This document shows, piece after piece, positions 7,539-14,984 of a DNA stretch of 36,366 nt. The notes beneath the pieces were generated by a model. That model was not told where the DNA came from. It saw only the letters and a program-made list of their open reading frames with translations, and searched no databases. The DNA is from DAOUAG01 sp034432935 (lineage in GTDB: Bacteria > Chloroflexota > Dehalococcoidia > SM23-28-2 > RBG-16-64-32). Location of the stretch: positions 1-36,366 of the forward strand of contig DAOUBD010000029.1 of NCBI GenBank assembly GCA_034432935.1, given 5' to 3'. The position numbers and the translations under genes are program-made. Within the stretch, counting starts at the first letter, position 1; every line of letters starts with the position of its first letter.

Positions 7539-8111
7539 TTAGCGGACGAGTTCCAAGAGCTGGTGCAGCATTCGCGCCGTGGCGCCCCAGATGCGGTGCC
7601 CGTTATAGGAGAATGCTGGCACCAGCACCTCCCGGCCCTGGTGCTGGCGCACCTCCAGCTCCATATTGGCTTCGTCCAGCAGAAAGCCCAGGGGAACCTC
7701 GACCACGCGCGCCACTTCGCGTTCGTTGAGGATGTATGGGTACTGACAGTCGTAGCACAGTTGACCGACGTACGGAGTCACACGGAAGTTACTGATGGTC
7801 ACCATGTCGTCCAGCTGTCCGATGATGCGGACGTGTTCTGGCTGTACCCCGATCTCCTCGAAGGTCTCCCGCAGGGCGGTCGCCTCCAGGGATTCGTCAT
7901 CGTCATCGCAGGCGCCCCCAGGGAAGGAGATCTGCCCTTTGTGGTGTTCGACGTGGTTTGTCCGCTCGGTGAAGACCACCGAGGGCTCCCCGTTCCAACT
8001 GGTCAGCAGAATCAGGACCGCCGCCGGCGCCGCCGCCGGATGATCAACCCGGCGGGGGGTGTACTCGGCTAGGGCCTGACGCACCCTCTCCAGCAGATCT
8101 TCTCCACCCAT
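7539..8111 (-). CDS. Nudix hydrolase, CoA pyrophosphatase type
   Basis: A 190-residue Nudix protein. It has the UPF0035-type signature HVEHHKGQISFPGG (53-66) and the Nudix box ending RETFEEIG (81-88; metal-binding E82, E85, E86). This subfamily (NudL/Nudt7-like) cleaves coenzyme A or acyl-CoA into 3',5'-ADP and (acyl-)phosphopantetheine, which fits a genome section rich in acyl-CoA enzymes. ATG at 8111 has no Shine-Dalgarno; a TAGAAT box ends about ten bases upstream, so the mRNA may be leaderless. It is first in the cluster Nudix, zinc ribbon, phosphatase, MBL. Confidence 0.87.
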   Translation of the reverse strand: MGGEDLLERVRQALAEYTPRRVDHPAAAPAAVLILLTSWNGEPSVVFTERTNHVEHHKGQISFPGGACDDDDESLEATALRETFEEIGVQPEHVRIIGQLDDMVTISNFRVTPYVGQLCYDCQYPYILNEREVARVVEVPLGFLLDEANMELEVRQHQGREVLVPAFSYNGHRIWGATARMLHQLLELVR

Positions 8112-8120
8112 GCTAATTCA

Positions 8121-8150
8121 ATTCTACCCCTGCCCCGGCAGGGCCGTCAC
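8121..8150 (-). promoter_or_regulatory. Possible promoter and palindrome before the Nudix cluster
   Basis: Reading the minus strand: GTGACG (8145-8150), 18 bases, TAGAAT (8121-8126), then the ATG ten bases on, implying a leader of only a few bases. The spacer contains a perfect palindrome CCCTGCC-CC-GGCAGGG (8128-8143), which could be an operator or the transcription end of the upstream gene, which stops at 8147. Confidence 0.45.
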
Positions 8151-8680
8151 GTTAACTCCAGGCTCGCGCGCACCTGTGCCATCTTCTCGCGGAAGCTCAA
8201 CAGATCGAAGACAGACCAACCGCGGACAGCGATCTTGCGCAGGTGATTGTAGATGTCGCGCCGCAGGTCTAGCAGCGCATCGGCGCCGGGCTGGCAGACC
8301 ACGTCTTCCACTACCTCTAGCGTCTGCTCCAGCACGGCCCTGAGAGCGTTATTCCGTTCGGTCAGCTTGGAAATAGCCAAGGAGCCCTCCGGTGGGAGCG
8401 CCAGCACGTCCCCAATCTTATGGACGACGGCGGACACCTGCTCGTTGCTCTCTGCCGCTGGCCCGAGCGCCCCTTGCGCCCGCGCCAGAAGGTCTGCCAA
8501 CGCCTGGTTGTCGCGGTGCAAGTGATCCGCGGCGCCATCCCACTCGGCCACAAGGGACTCGATGAGCATCTGCGATACCTGGGCTACATCCTGGGCGAAC
8601 AGTGTCTGGAGCTCAGGGAGGATGTTCTGCATGATGGCGGCCTGGAGGCCGCGCAGAGACTCAGTGGCGTTCGGTCTCAT
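8147..8680 (-). CDS. Helical protein paired with an APH-family kinase
   Basis: A 177-residue, mostly alpha-helical soluble protein with no signal, membrane segment or catalytic motif I can name. It begins four bases after the stop of the upstream APH-family kinase gene and is surely cotranscribed with it. In Pseudomonas the kinase LvaA works with a small helical partner, LvaB, and bacterial APH-type acyl kinases are often followed by a small DUF6285-like gene. The N-terminal part (residues ~8-70, with VLPAL-like NILPELQTLF) is loosely reminiscent, but the protein is longer and I cannot claim homology. A role as kinase partner is an inference from position. Confidence 0.6.
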   Translation of the reverse strand: MRPNATESLRGLQAAIMQNILPELQTLFAQDVAQVSQMLIESLVAEWDGAADHLHRDNQALADLLARAQGALGPAAESNEQVSAVVHKIGDVLALPPEGSLAISKLTERNNALRAVLEQTLEVVEDVVCQPGADALLDLRRDIYNHLRKIAVRGWSVFDLLSFREKMAQVRASLELT

Positions 8681-8684
8681 CTTT

Positions 8685-9698
8685 TCAAACCCCCATCAGG
8701 TCGATAATCTCCAGCTCCAAGCGGCCGATGTTACGCCCCAGGAGGGCCATCATGATGCTTCTCGTCCGCCCATCGCAGAAGGACCTGGCGCCGGTTATGA
8801 AGATGGCGGCCAGCTTCACGTTGCCGAGGACCTCCCAGAAGCGCACTGCCTCCTCATCCACTTTCAGGCCGGATGCTTCCTCATACATGCGGTAGTACTC
8901 GCGACGATCCACGAGGCCGCCGATGCGCTCGTCCCCAGCCCAGCGCCAAGGCCGGATGCATGCCCAGGCCACATCTTCCATCGGATCGCCGAGGTGCACC
9001 ATCTCCCAGTCCAGGATGCCGCGGATGCGGCCCTGATAATCGCAGAGAAAGTTTCCGGTCCGATAGTCGGCGTGCACCAAGACGATCTTTTGGGCGGGAG
9101 GCGGAAGGTGGCGGCGCATCCAGCGAAAGGCCCCGCGCAGGACGGGCTGCGGCTCCAAGGTGTCCTTGGCGACCACCTGTTCCCACTTTTCGATCTCCAT
9201 GATGCCGCAGGCGCTGGGGTCTGGCGGGACGCCCAAGAAGTCCAGCCCCAGCGCCCGCCAGTCCAGATGGTGGATCCGTGCCAAAATGTCCACGAAGTCC
9301 TGGGCGATCTGGGAACGGAGCTGGTAGAAACGCGGGTCCATCACGATCTTCTGGGGGCTGGTCTCACAGCCATCGATGCGCTCCATGACAAAGAAGGGAC
9401 GGTCCAACCACGAGGCGTCCTGCTCCAGCCAGTACATCTTGGGCACAGGGATCCCATGCTTTCCCACAGCCTCCATGACCCTAAACTCCAGGTCTCGCTC
9501 GGTCTCCAACAGGCTGGCGTCAGGATCGCGGCGGAGGATGAAGCCCCGCCGCTGCTCCACGCCACCCTCCTGCCAGCGGGCATCGAAGGACCAGGTCTCG
9601 CGGGAGGCGCCACCCGGTATGCGCTGAAGGTCGCTTACAGCGATACCTTCTGCCGATGGGAGCTTGGTCTTGAGATAGGCCTCTATCCTTTCCAGCAT
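8685..9698 (-). CDS. APH-family phosphotransferase (hydroxyacyl-CoA kinase-like)
   Basis: A 337-residue protein-kinase-fold enzyme of the aminoglycoside phosphotransferase superfamily. G29-G-A-S-R-E is the nucleotide loop, LVHADYRTGN (H209, D211, N216) the catalytic loop with HxDxxxxN, and ILDWE (D230) the metal-binding DFG equivalent, followed by GDPMED. Proteins of this type fused or adjacent to acyl-CoA dehydrogenases (ACAD10/11, LvaA) phosphorylate the hydroxyl of 4-hydroxyacyl-CoA; antibiotic resistance is unlikely. The ATG at 9698 follows GAGGCG. The frame runs on upstream, but that would enter the tRNA gene at 9761. The following gene (8147-8680) is its likely partner. Confidence 0.82.
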   Translation of the reverse strand: MLERIEAYLKTKLPSAEGIAVSDLQRIPGGASRETWSFDARWQEGGVEQRRGFILRRDPDASLLETERDLEFRVMEAVGKHGIPVPKMYWLEQDASWLDRPFFVMERIDGCETSPQKIVMDPRFYQLRSQIAQDFVDILARIHHLDWRALGLDFLGVPPDPSACGIMEIEKWEQVVAKDTLEPQPVLRGAFRWMRRHLPPPAQKIVLVHADYRTGNFLCDYQGRIRGILDWEMVHLGDPMEDVAWACIRPWRWAGDERIGGLVDRREYYRMYEEASGLKVDEEAVRFWEVLGNVKLAAIFITGARSFCDGRTRSIMMALLGRNIGRLELEIIDLMGV

Positions 9699-9760
9699 CT
9701 TCGCCTCTACTGCACACAAGGGCGAGGGGGCAGCCGGCGTTCTGGGGGCCCATTCGGAGA

Positions 9761-9835
9761 TGGTGGGCCCGGCAGGATTCGAACCTGCAACCAACCGGTT
9801 ATGAGCCGGTCGCTCTGCCCTTGAGCTACGGGCCC
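9761..9835 (-). tRNA. tRNA with CAU anticodon (elongator Met or Ile2)
   Basis: A complete cloverleaf on the minus strand: acceptor GGGCCCG/CGGGCCC, D-arm GCTC/GAGC, anticodon stem ACCGG/CCGGT with loop CTCATAA (anticodon CAT), T-arm GCAGG-TTCGAAT-CCTGC, discriminator A and encoded CCA (9761-9763). The perfectly paired acceptor excludes the initiator type. Elongator Met and lysidine-modified Ile2 cannot be told apart by eye. Confidence 0.93.
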
Positions 9836-9844
9836 GCCAAGCGG

Positions 9845-9873
9845 ATTGTATACCCGATGCTTAACCGTATCAA
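9845..9873 (-). promoter_or_regulatory. Promoter of the CAU tRNA
   Basis: Minus strand TTGATA (9868-9873), 17 bases, TACAAT (9845-9850). The predicted start is a few bases ahead of the mature tRNA 5' end at 9835. Confidence 0.75.
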
Positions 9874-9972
9874 CCGCCGCTCTTCTGTAACGGTGCCTCC
9901 CGCGCTGCCGTCTCACCCAAGGAAGGCAGCACTACTTATGTCCGCAACGGCAAAGCAACCGAGGTTACAGAA

Positions 9973-10821
9973 TTGACGAAACCGAGCGATTTTAGCCCCC
10001 AAAAGGCGCTGGAAGTAAGCAGCCAACGTCAGATCAACCGTCATGTCTGGATGCTGCGCGCAGCCGGCGCCGTCCTTCTCGTAATGGGTTGGGGCGCCGT
10101 GTCCCTCCTGAACCCGAATACGACCCAAGTGGCCGTGGACACGGCGGTCTTTGTGGCCATCGGCCTGTACGGCTTTCTCGCTGCCGCCCAGAGCCGACGG
10201 GCAGCCATCAACATGGAGCGCAAGCTCCGCCTCGGTCTATTGGTCCACAACATGGAGCTGGAAAACATGGCGATGCGGGACGAGCTGACGCAGCTCTTCA
10301 ACCGCCGCTACTTCTTCGAACGTCTGGAACGCGAACTGGAGACCGCCCAGGGCTTTCAAAGGCCCCTGGCCGTGATGGTCATCGACATTGAAAATATGCG
10401 GGAGGTCAACGCCATCTACGGCTATCGCACAGGCGATGCTGTCTTGGCAGCGTTCGGGAGCTTCGTCTTAGGCTGCATCCGGGGCAGCGACGTGCCCGCC
10501 CGCATCGGTGGCGACGAGTTCGCGATCATCCTGCCGGATACGCCAGAGAGCGCGGCTGGCATGTTGATGGACCGCCTAATGCAGCGTCTAGCCGGGGCCG
10601 ACCTCATGCAGGACCACGACGTCGGTCTGCGGATCTCGGCATCCTTCGGCGTATCCGGCTACCCCTGGGGAGGGCAGACGGTGGACGCCATCGTCCAGGC
10701 GGCTTTGGCCTCCATGGAGGCCAACCGGCAGGCCCGCTACCTTCAGCCTGGCTTCCAGGGGGAGCCACCTACAGAAGGCAGCATGCCGCCCATTTTCCTC
10801 AGGAAGGCCGACCCGGAGTAG
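9973..10821 (+). CDS. Membrane diguanylate cyclase (GGDEF domain)
   Basis: A 282-residue protein with two hydrophobic segments (~27-46 and ~53-72), a short linker and a GGDEF domain from DELTQLFNRRYF (103-114). The active-site GGDEF (179-183) is intact, the metal Asp is D138, and RGSD (170-173) is a proper RxxD inhibitory site for c-di-GMP. Some usual positions differ: the common DxDxFKxxND motif reads IDIENMREVNA, with M for F and A for the last D. It should make c-di-GMP from two GTP and be product-inhibited. The start is TTG 9973, with GAGG nine bases upstream and no in-frame ATG before the first membrane helix. No separate sensory domain is seen, so signal input would be through the membrane hairpin. 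Confidence 0.85.
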   Translation: MTKPSDFSPQKALEVSSQRQINRHVWMLRAAGAVLLVMGWGAVSLLNPNTTQVAVDTAVFVAIGLYGFLAAAQSRRAAINMERKLRLGLLVHNMELENMAMRDELTQLFNRRYFFERLERELETAQGFQRPLAVMVIDIENMREVNAIYGYRTGDAVLAAFGSFVLGCIRGSDVPARIGGDEFAIILPDTPESAAGMLMDRLMQRLAGADLMQDHDVGLRISASFGVSGYPWGGQTVDAIVQAALASMEANRQARYLQPGFQGEPPTEGSMPPIFLRKADPE

Positions 10822-10849
10822 CCGAGCGGCAGGCGGAAAACTCGGCGGC

Positions 10850-12010
10850 TCAGGCGAGGCCGTGCTTGCGCACCAGGGCTTCGACCCGGGCGATATCGGA
10901 GTAGACACGGTGGCGCAGCCCCTCCCGCTGTTCCGGCGGCACCGGCGAAGTCGGCGTGGACACCAGCGCCCCAAACTGAACGCCCACGATCTGCCACAGT
11001 GCGATGGCCACAAGCTCCGAGCCGTAAAGCCACTCCTCCCGGTCAATGGGCCTTCCCAAGTTGCGCTCCAGCTCGTCCAAGTAGTGGGCCACTAGCTCCT
11101 CAACGTTGGGCGGCTGCTGATAGTTCAAGAATCGCCCCACGTCCGCGGAGGAAAGCCCCTCGCCCACGATCTCCCAGTCTATGACCACGGTCTGGGGCCC
11201 GTCGGGGCCGTCGCGAATCCCCAGATTCCTGTTATCGAAATCGTAGTGGCAGAGGGTGCGCGGCAAGGGCCGCACCTTCTCCAAGAGGCGCTCCGGCTCC
11301 CGGTACAGCGCTTCTACCCAGCCACGCGTCCCCTCATCCAGGGAGTGTAGCAGTCTCAGGACCCCCTCTTGCAGCCAGGGCCACTTACCAACGATATACT
11401 GGGAGGCCTCCGAGGGGTGTTTCATTCCGTCCATTATGTCCACTACGCAGCGGTAGAAGTAGTCCACTGGCCGCTCCAGCCCCATCAGCCAGGGGTAGTT
11501 CAAGACGTCCCGTCGCTCCCAAAACGCTGCATGGAAGGCCGCCAGGTGCGAGAGGATGGTACGGAGCGTGGCATCGTCGAGCGCCTCCGTCATGCCCAGA
11601 CGGGCCATGTCCTCCCGCACGTCCTCTACGAAGGCCCAATACTGGTCCCGCTCCGGGCGGTGGATCACGTGGATGTATGGCACATGGAACGAGCGAGGCA
11701 TCATGCCGTAGAGCCCCGCCTCGAAGGCCCGCAGCTCGCGATGATCGGTGTCGCCGGTCAGCATCATGACGGCATCCATCCGCGGCAATACGCGAAGTAT
11801 CATGGTGGACCTGCCAGGCCCGGCGGCGCCCCTGTAGTCATATGCGATCTCGAAGAACTCCTTGTCCCCGAATCGCGGGAACTCGAAGGGATCGGGGTTG
11901 ATGGTGAAGGCCGTTACCTCCAAGCTGGAGTCTCCGTGGACCTTCGCCGCTAACCAAGACAGGTATTCGGCGTTGATCTCCCCGAGGGACGCCGGCTCTT
12001 GTGACTCCAT
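10850..12010 (-). CDS. Second APH-family phosphotransferase (acyl kinase-like)
   Basis: A 386-residue APH/choline-kinase-fold enzyme. The catalytic loop LCHYDFDNRN holds HxDxxxxN, and VVIDWE supplies the metal Asp. The N-terminal lobe is longer and quite unlike the kinase at 8685-9698, so they are paralogous families rather than a recent duplication. The second ATG of ATGTCCATG (12010) is chosen: AAGGAGG lies eight bases upstream of it but only two from the first (12016). It is followed by a convergent GGDEF gene and preceded by an alpha/beta hydrolase on the same strand, 65 bp away. The substrate is unknown; a hydroxylated acyl-CoA or carboxylic acid is more likely than an antibiotic given the surroundings. 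Confidence 0.8.
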   Translation of the reverse strand: MESQEPASLGEINAEYLSWLAAKVHGDSSLEVTAFTINPDPFEFPRFGDKEFFEIAYDYRGAAGPGRSTMILRVLPRMDAVMMLTGDTDHRELRAFEAGLYGMMPRSFHVPYIHVIHRPERDQYWAFVEDVREDMARLGMTEALDDATLRTILSHLAAFHAAFWERRDVLNYPWLMGLERPVDYFYRCVVDIMDGMKHPSEASQYIVGKWPWLQEGVLRLLHSLDEGTRGWVEALYREPERLLEKVRPLPRTLCHYDFDNRNLGIRDGPDGPQTVVIDWEIVGEGLSSADVGRFLNYQQPPNVEELVAHYLDELERNLGRPIDREEWLYGSELVAIALWQIVGVQFGALVSTPTSPVPPEQREGLRHRVYSDIARVEALVRKHGLA

Positions 12011-12075
12011 GGACATCGCCTCCTTACGGACGACAAACCGCACCCCGACCCTTCGTCTTGGTGCCCCCGGGTAGA

Positions 12076-12957
12076 CTATCCGGGCGGGCCGCCTTCCTCT
12101 GCCAGAAAGTCCAGCACCGCGCGCATCACAGCGTCAAGCTGGTCGTGGTGCACCCAATGCCCCGCCTTCTCGATAACCACGGAACGCCGGTTCCTGATGA
12201 CGGAGCATCGGCCGTCCTTGTCGGGGTCCAGGGCCCAGCTTTCGGCACCCCGGATCAACAGAGTGGGCGCTGTGATCTGGGCCCAAATGTCGCGGGCGTC
12301 CTCCAGGTTGAATCCGTAAGGGGAATGTATCCTGACGTAGTTATCGAACTTCCAGGAGTACGTGCCATCTTCGTTGCGGCGCGTACCGTACAGGGTGAGA
12401 TGCCGAGCCATCTCTGGCGTGAGGTGAGGGTTGGCTTCCATCATCCTCCGGGTAGCATCCTCCAAAGTGGCATAGCGGCGGGGCTTGCGCCGCTCCATCT
12501 CATGCATGTGGTCGATCCACTGGCGCATTCGCAGGTGGGCTGGCGGGATGGTGAAGACAGGGGGCCCCCAACCCTCGATGGCGATCACCTTGGCGACGTT
12601 CTCCGGGTAGATGCCCGCATACTGAAGAACGATGGCGCCACCTAAGGAGTGGCCCATGACGGTAAGGGGCCGTGGCAAGCCGTTGGCCAAGGTAGCGACG
12701 TCCAATACAAACTCCGGAAGGCTGTACATGCCACCGATGGCCCAGGCGCTGTCGCCGTGGCCCCGGAGGTCCGGAGCATAGATCGTGTACCAAGGACTCA
12801 GCCTCTCCGCCACGAAGTCCCAGTTGCGGCAGTGGTCCTGCCCCCCGTGGACCAACAGCAGGCTGGGCTTCGGCCTGCCGTCATCCCCCCAAACGACGTA
12901 GTGCATCCGCAGGCGTTGCGATTCGTAGTATTCAGATCGTGGCTCAAGGACGGGCAT
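12076..12957 (-). CDS. Alpha/beta-fold hydrolase
   Basis: A 293-residue alpha/beta hydrolase. LLLVHGGQDHCRNWD forms the oxyanion region, APDLRGHGDS the following turn, MGHSLGG the nucleophile elbow (S104), a late acidic segment near GAESWALDPD the likely acid, and KAGHWVHHDQ the catalytic H267. Such proteins hydrolyse esters, lactones, epoxide-like or C-C bonds; the motifs do not decide which. With Ser at the elbow it is not a dehalogenase, unlike the gene at 5024. The ATG shares one base with the TGA of the GNAT gene upstream (TGATG), so the two are coupled. Confidence 0.83.
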   Translation of the reverse strand: MPVLEPRSEYYESQRLRMHYVVWGDDGRPKPSLLLVHGGQDHCRNWDFVAERLSPWYTIYAPDLRGHGDSAWAIGGMYSLPEFVLDVATLANGLPRPLTVMGHSLGGAIVLQYAGIYPENVAKVIAIEGWGPPVFTIPPAHLRMRQWIDHMHEMERRKPRRYATLEDATRRMMEANPHLTPEMARHLTLYGTRRNEDGTYSWKFDNYVRIHSPYGFNLEDARDIWAQITAPTLLIRGAESWALDPDKDGRCSVIRNRRSVVIEKAGHWVHHDQLDAVMRAVLDFLAEEGGPPG

Positions 12958-13445
12958 CAGGGCTCCTTCTGTAACATCTCGAAGACTGTGCTGTAGATGC
13001 TAGTCTCGCTGCCTGGGATAAGGAAAGCGCCGCAGACTTTCTCGTAGAAAGAGGCCGGGCCTACGCCGCCGATGATGGCGTAAGCGTATCCCACCTCCCG
13101 CATGGACTCCAAGCAGCGCAGGAGGAGGGCTGCGCCGATGCCCTTCCCCCTGAACTCCGGCAATACGCCTGTAGGACCAAAGAAGCCGCGCCGGGAGCAC
13201 TCGTACGCGGCAAAACCGACGATGCGGGGGCCCCTGGTGGCCAGGTAGGCGGTGATCGGCCAATGGATGAAGGCCCGGTCCGCCTCCACGCCCCAGAGAG
13301 GGTTGAAGTTACTCGTCACGAATGACCTCATGCGATCTCTGTCCCACGGATCGGCCCGCCGGACGGCGACGCCCTCGGCCTCCGCGCGACGGATGTAAGG
13401 CCCGGGATCGGGCAAATCGTAGAGACGGACGAGCATATCAGGCAT
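12957..13445 (-). CDS. GNAT-family N-acetyltransferase
   Basis: A 162-residue single-domain acetyltransferase. The acetyl-CoA site is the motif GVLPEFRGKGIGAALL (from residue 93; R99-G-K-G-I-G104 binds the pyrophosphate), followed by a helix and a GGVGPASFYEKVCGA segment typical of the C-terminal GNAT half. The acceptor is unknown. It is the first gene of a pair with the alpha/beta hydrolase. The ATG at 13445 has no Shine-Dalgarno and lies a few bases after an AT-rich TATTATAA, so a leaderless message is possible. Confidence 0.82.
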   Translation of the reverse strand: MPDMLVRLYDLPDPGPYIRRAEAEGVAVRRADPWDRDRMRSFVTSNFNPLWGVEADRAFIHWPITAYLATRGPRIVGFAAYECSRRGFFGPTGVLPEFRGKGIGAALLLRCLESMREVGYAYAIIGGVGPASFYEKVCGAFLIPGSETSIYSTVFEMLQKEP

Positions 13446-13453
13446 GGCGCGGT

Positions 13454-13486
13454 TATAATATCAAAACGCTGCCCGGCCGGCGGGCA
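13454..13486. promoter_or_regulatory. AT-rich box and hairpin between divergent GNAT and DUF167 genes
   Basis: TATAAT (13454-13459) stands out in this GC-rich gap and reads TATTATAA-like on the other strand; no good -35 is visible for either direction. TGCCCG-GCCGG-CGGGCA (13470-13486) forms a 6-bp hairpin just before the DUF167 ribosome site. Confidence 0.35.
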
Positions 13487-13503
13487 GGCAAGGAGACCCC
13501 AAG

Positions 13504-13770
13504 GTGGCATATCTGAAGGTGCGGGTCACGCCACGGGCCCGCGGCAACAGCGTCGAGGGTTGGTCTGGTGATGTTCTGCGCATCCGGGTGCAGGCGATAC
13601 CGGAGCGAGGGAAGGCCAATGAGGCCGTATGCCGGCTCCTGGCGGAAGCCATCGGCGTCCCGGCATCCCAGGTCACCCTACGCAGGGGCGAATCGTCGCG
13701 AGAGAAGCTTCTCTTCATCGACGGCCTGAGCGACGCAGAGCTGAGACGCCGTCTTCCAGGCCGGGCCTGA
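13504..13770 (+). CDS. DUF167 / YggU-family protein
   Basis: An 88-residue protein of the conserved UPF0235 (YggU) family: KVRVTPRARGNSVEGW near the start, the signature PERGKANEAVCRLLAEAIGVP in the middle and TLRRGESSREKLLFIDG at the end. It is widespread in bacteria and archaea and has no settled function; it often sits near YggT or proline-synthesis genes, which is not the case here. The start is GTG 13504 with AAGGAG about nine bases upstream. It ends six bases from the convergent dehydrogenase gene. Confidence 0.88.
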   Translation: MAYLKVRVTPRARGNSVEGWSGDVLRIRVQAIPERGKANEAVCRLLAEAIGVPASQVTLRRGESSREKLLFIDGLSDAELRRRLPGRA

Positions 13771-13776
13771 CCGCCC

Positions 13777-14973
13777 TTATTCGAACTCCCAGACTCCGCC
13801 CTCCTTGAAGGCCTTCAGCACCCGGCGCGCCACCACCATCCTGTGCACCTCATCGGGCCCGTCATAGATGCGGGCAGCGCGGGCCGCCCGGTACATCGAC
13901 TCCAACGGGGTGTCCCCGGAGACGCCGAGGGCGCCGTGCACCTGGATGGCCCGATCGATGACATCATGGAGGATCTTGGCGCCGAAGAACTTGATGAGGG
14001 AGATCTCGACTCGCGCCTCGCTGCCCTGGTCGATCTTATGGGCGGCGTGGAGGGTCAGGAGGCGCGCGGCCTGGATTTCGGCCACGGAATCGGCGATCCA
14101 GTTCTGGACCGTCTGCTTCTCCGCCAGGGTGCTGCCGAAGGCCACCCTTTTCAGAGAGTAGCGGCACATGAGCTCGAAGGCCCTCTGCATCTGCCCCAGC
14201 CATCGCATGCAGTGATGGATGCGCCCGGGGCCCAGACGCTTTTGGGCGATGCGGAAGCCATCGCCGGGGTTCCCCAGCGTGTTGGTTATCGGGACCCGCA
14301 CGTCCCGGTAGATGATCTCGCAATGGTTGCCCGCCGTCTCGCCCATCACCGGAACGTTGCGGACGATCTCCACGCCAGGGGTGTCGGCAGGCACGATGAT
14401 CTGGCTCATACGGTTGTGCACGGGGGCGTCCGGGTCCGTAACAGCCATAACGATGAAGAAGGCGGCACCAATGCCTCCGCTGGTGAACCACTTGTGGCCG
14501 TTGATGACCCAGTCGTCGCCATCCCGGACGGCCCTTGTCTGGAGCATGGTGGGGTCCGCGCCGGAGACCTCGGGTTCGGTCATTGAGAAGCCGGAATGGA
14601 TCTCTCCGGCCACCAGCGGTTTCAGCCAGCGCTCCTTTTGCTCCTCGGTGCCGAACTGCCACAGGATCTCGGCGTTGCCGGAGTCGGGGGCCTGAGCCCC
14701 GAAGGCCCGAGGGGCGAAGGGGCTGCGACCCAGGATCTCGTTGATGTACACGTAGGGCAGGAAGCCGATTCCCATGCCCCCGGCCTCAGCGGGAAGGTGG
14801 GGCGCCCACATGCCCATGGCCTTGACACGGCCCTGGAGCTCCTTCCACAGAGCCGTGTGATCCTTCGTCTCGTCTGCCAGAAACTCCTCATTGGGATAGA
14901 TATATTGGTCCATGAAGTCGCGGACCTTTTTGCGCATCTCCCGTATCTCGGGCGTTAACGTAAAGTCAGGCAT
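13777..14973 (-). CDS. Acyl-CoA dehydrogenase, ACAD10/11-like
   Basis: A 398-residue FAD enzyme with the ordinary three-domain dehydrogenase layout. FSMTEPEVSGADPT is the FAD/substrate motif and GHKWFTSGG the next strand; GPGRIHHCMRWLGQ and RIYDGPDEVHRMVVARR near the C-terminus are patterns I associate with the ACAD10/ACAD11 group. At the position of the usual catalytic Glu (YEG in medium-chain enzymes) it has Asp (YDG, D371). ACAD10/11 act with an APH-type kinase on hydroxyacyl-CoA in animals, and two such kinases lie 2-5 kb downstream. AGGAGGAGG upstream fixes ATG 14973. It is the last gene of the six-gene carboxylase operon, 11 bp after the luciferase-like gene. Confidence 0.86.
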   Translation of the reverse strand: MPDFTLTPEIREMRKKVRDFMDQYIYPNEEFLADETKDHTALWKELQGRVKAMGMWAPHLPAEAGGMGIGFLPYVYINEILGRSPFAPRAFGAQAPDSGNAEILWQFGTEEQKERWLKPLVAGEIHSGFSMTEPEVSGADPTMLQTRAVRDGDDWVINGHKWFTSGGIGAAFFIVMAVTDPDAPVHNRMSQIIVPADTPGVEIVRNVPVMGETAGNHCEIIYRDVRVPITNTLGNPGDGFRIAQKRLGPGRIHHCMRWLGQMQRAFELMCRYSLKRVAFGSTLAEKQTVQNWIADSVAEIQAARLLTLHAAHKIDQGSEARVEISLIKFFGAKILHDVIDRAIQVHGALGVSGDTPLESMYRAARAARIYDGPDEVHRMVVARRVLKAFKEGGVWEFE

Positions 14974-14984
14974 GACACCTCCTC

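Noticed and set aside
9699..9794. N-terminal extension of the APH kinase (MVAGSNPAGPT...)
   Set aside because: This reading comes from the tRNA gene at 9761-9835, a known artefact; the ATG at 9698 has its own ribosome site.
8562..9824. 420-residue plus-strand frame ending in GRIRTCNQPVMSRSLCP
   Set aside because: Antisense to the APH kinase; the end is the well-known false translation of a tRNA gene.
8685..12010. APH-family proteins as aminoglycoside resistance genes
   Set aside because: Context is acyl-CoA metabolism, there is no mobile-element signature, and such proteins are very common as acyl or small-molecule kinases in this kind of genome.
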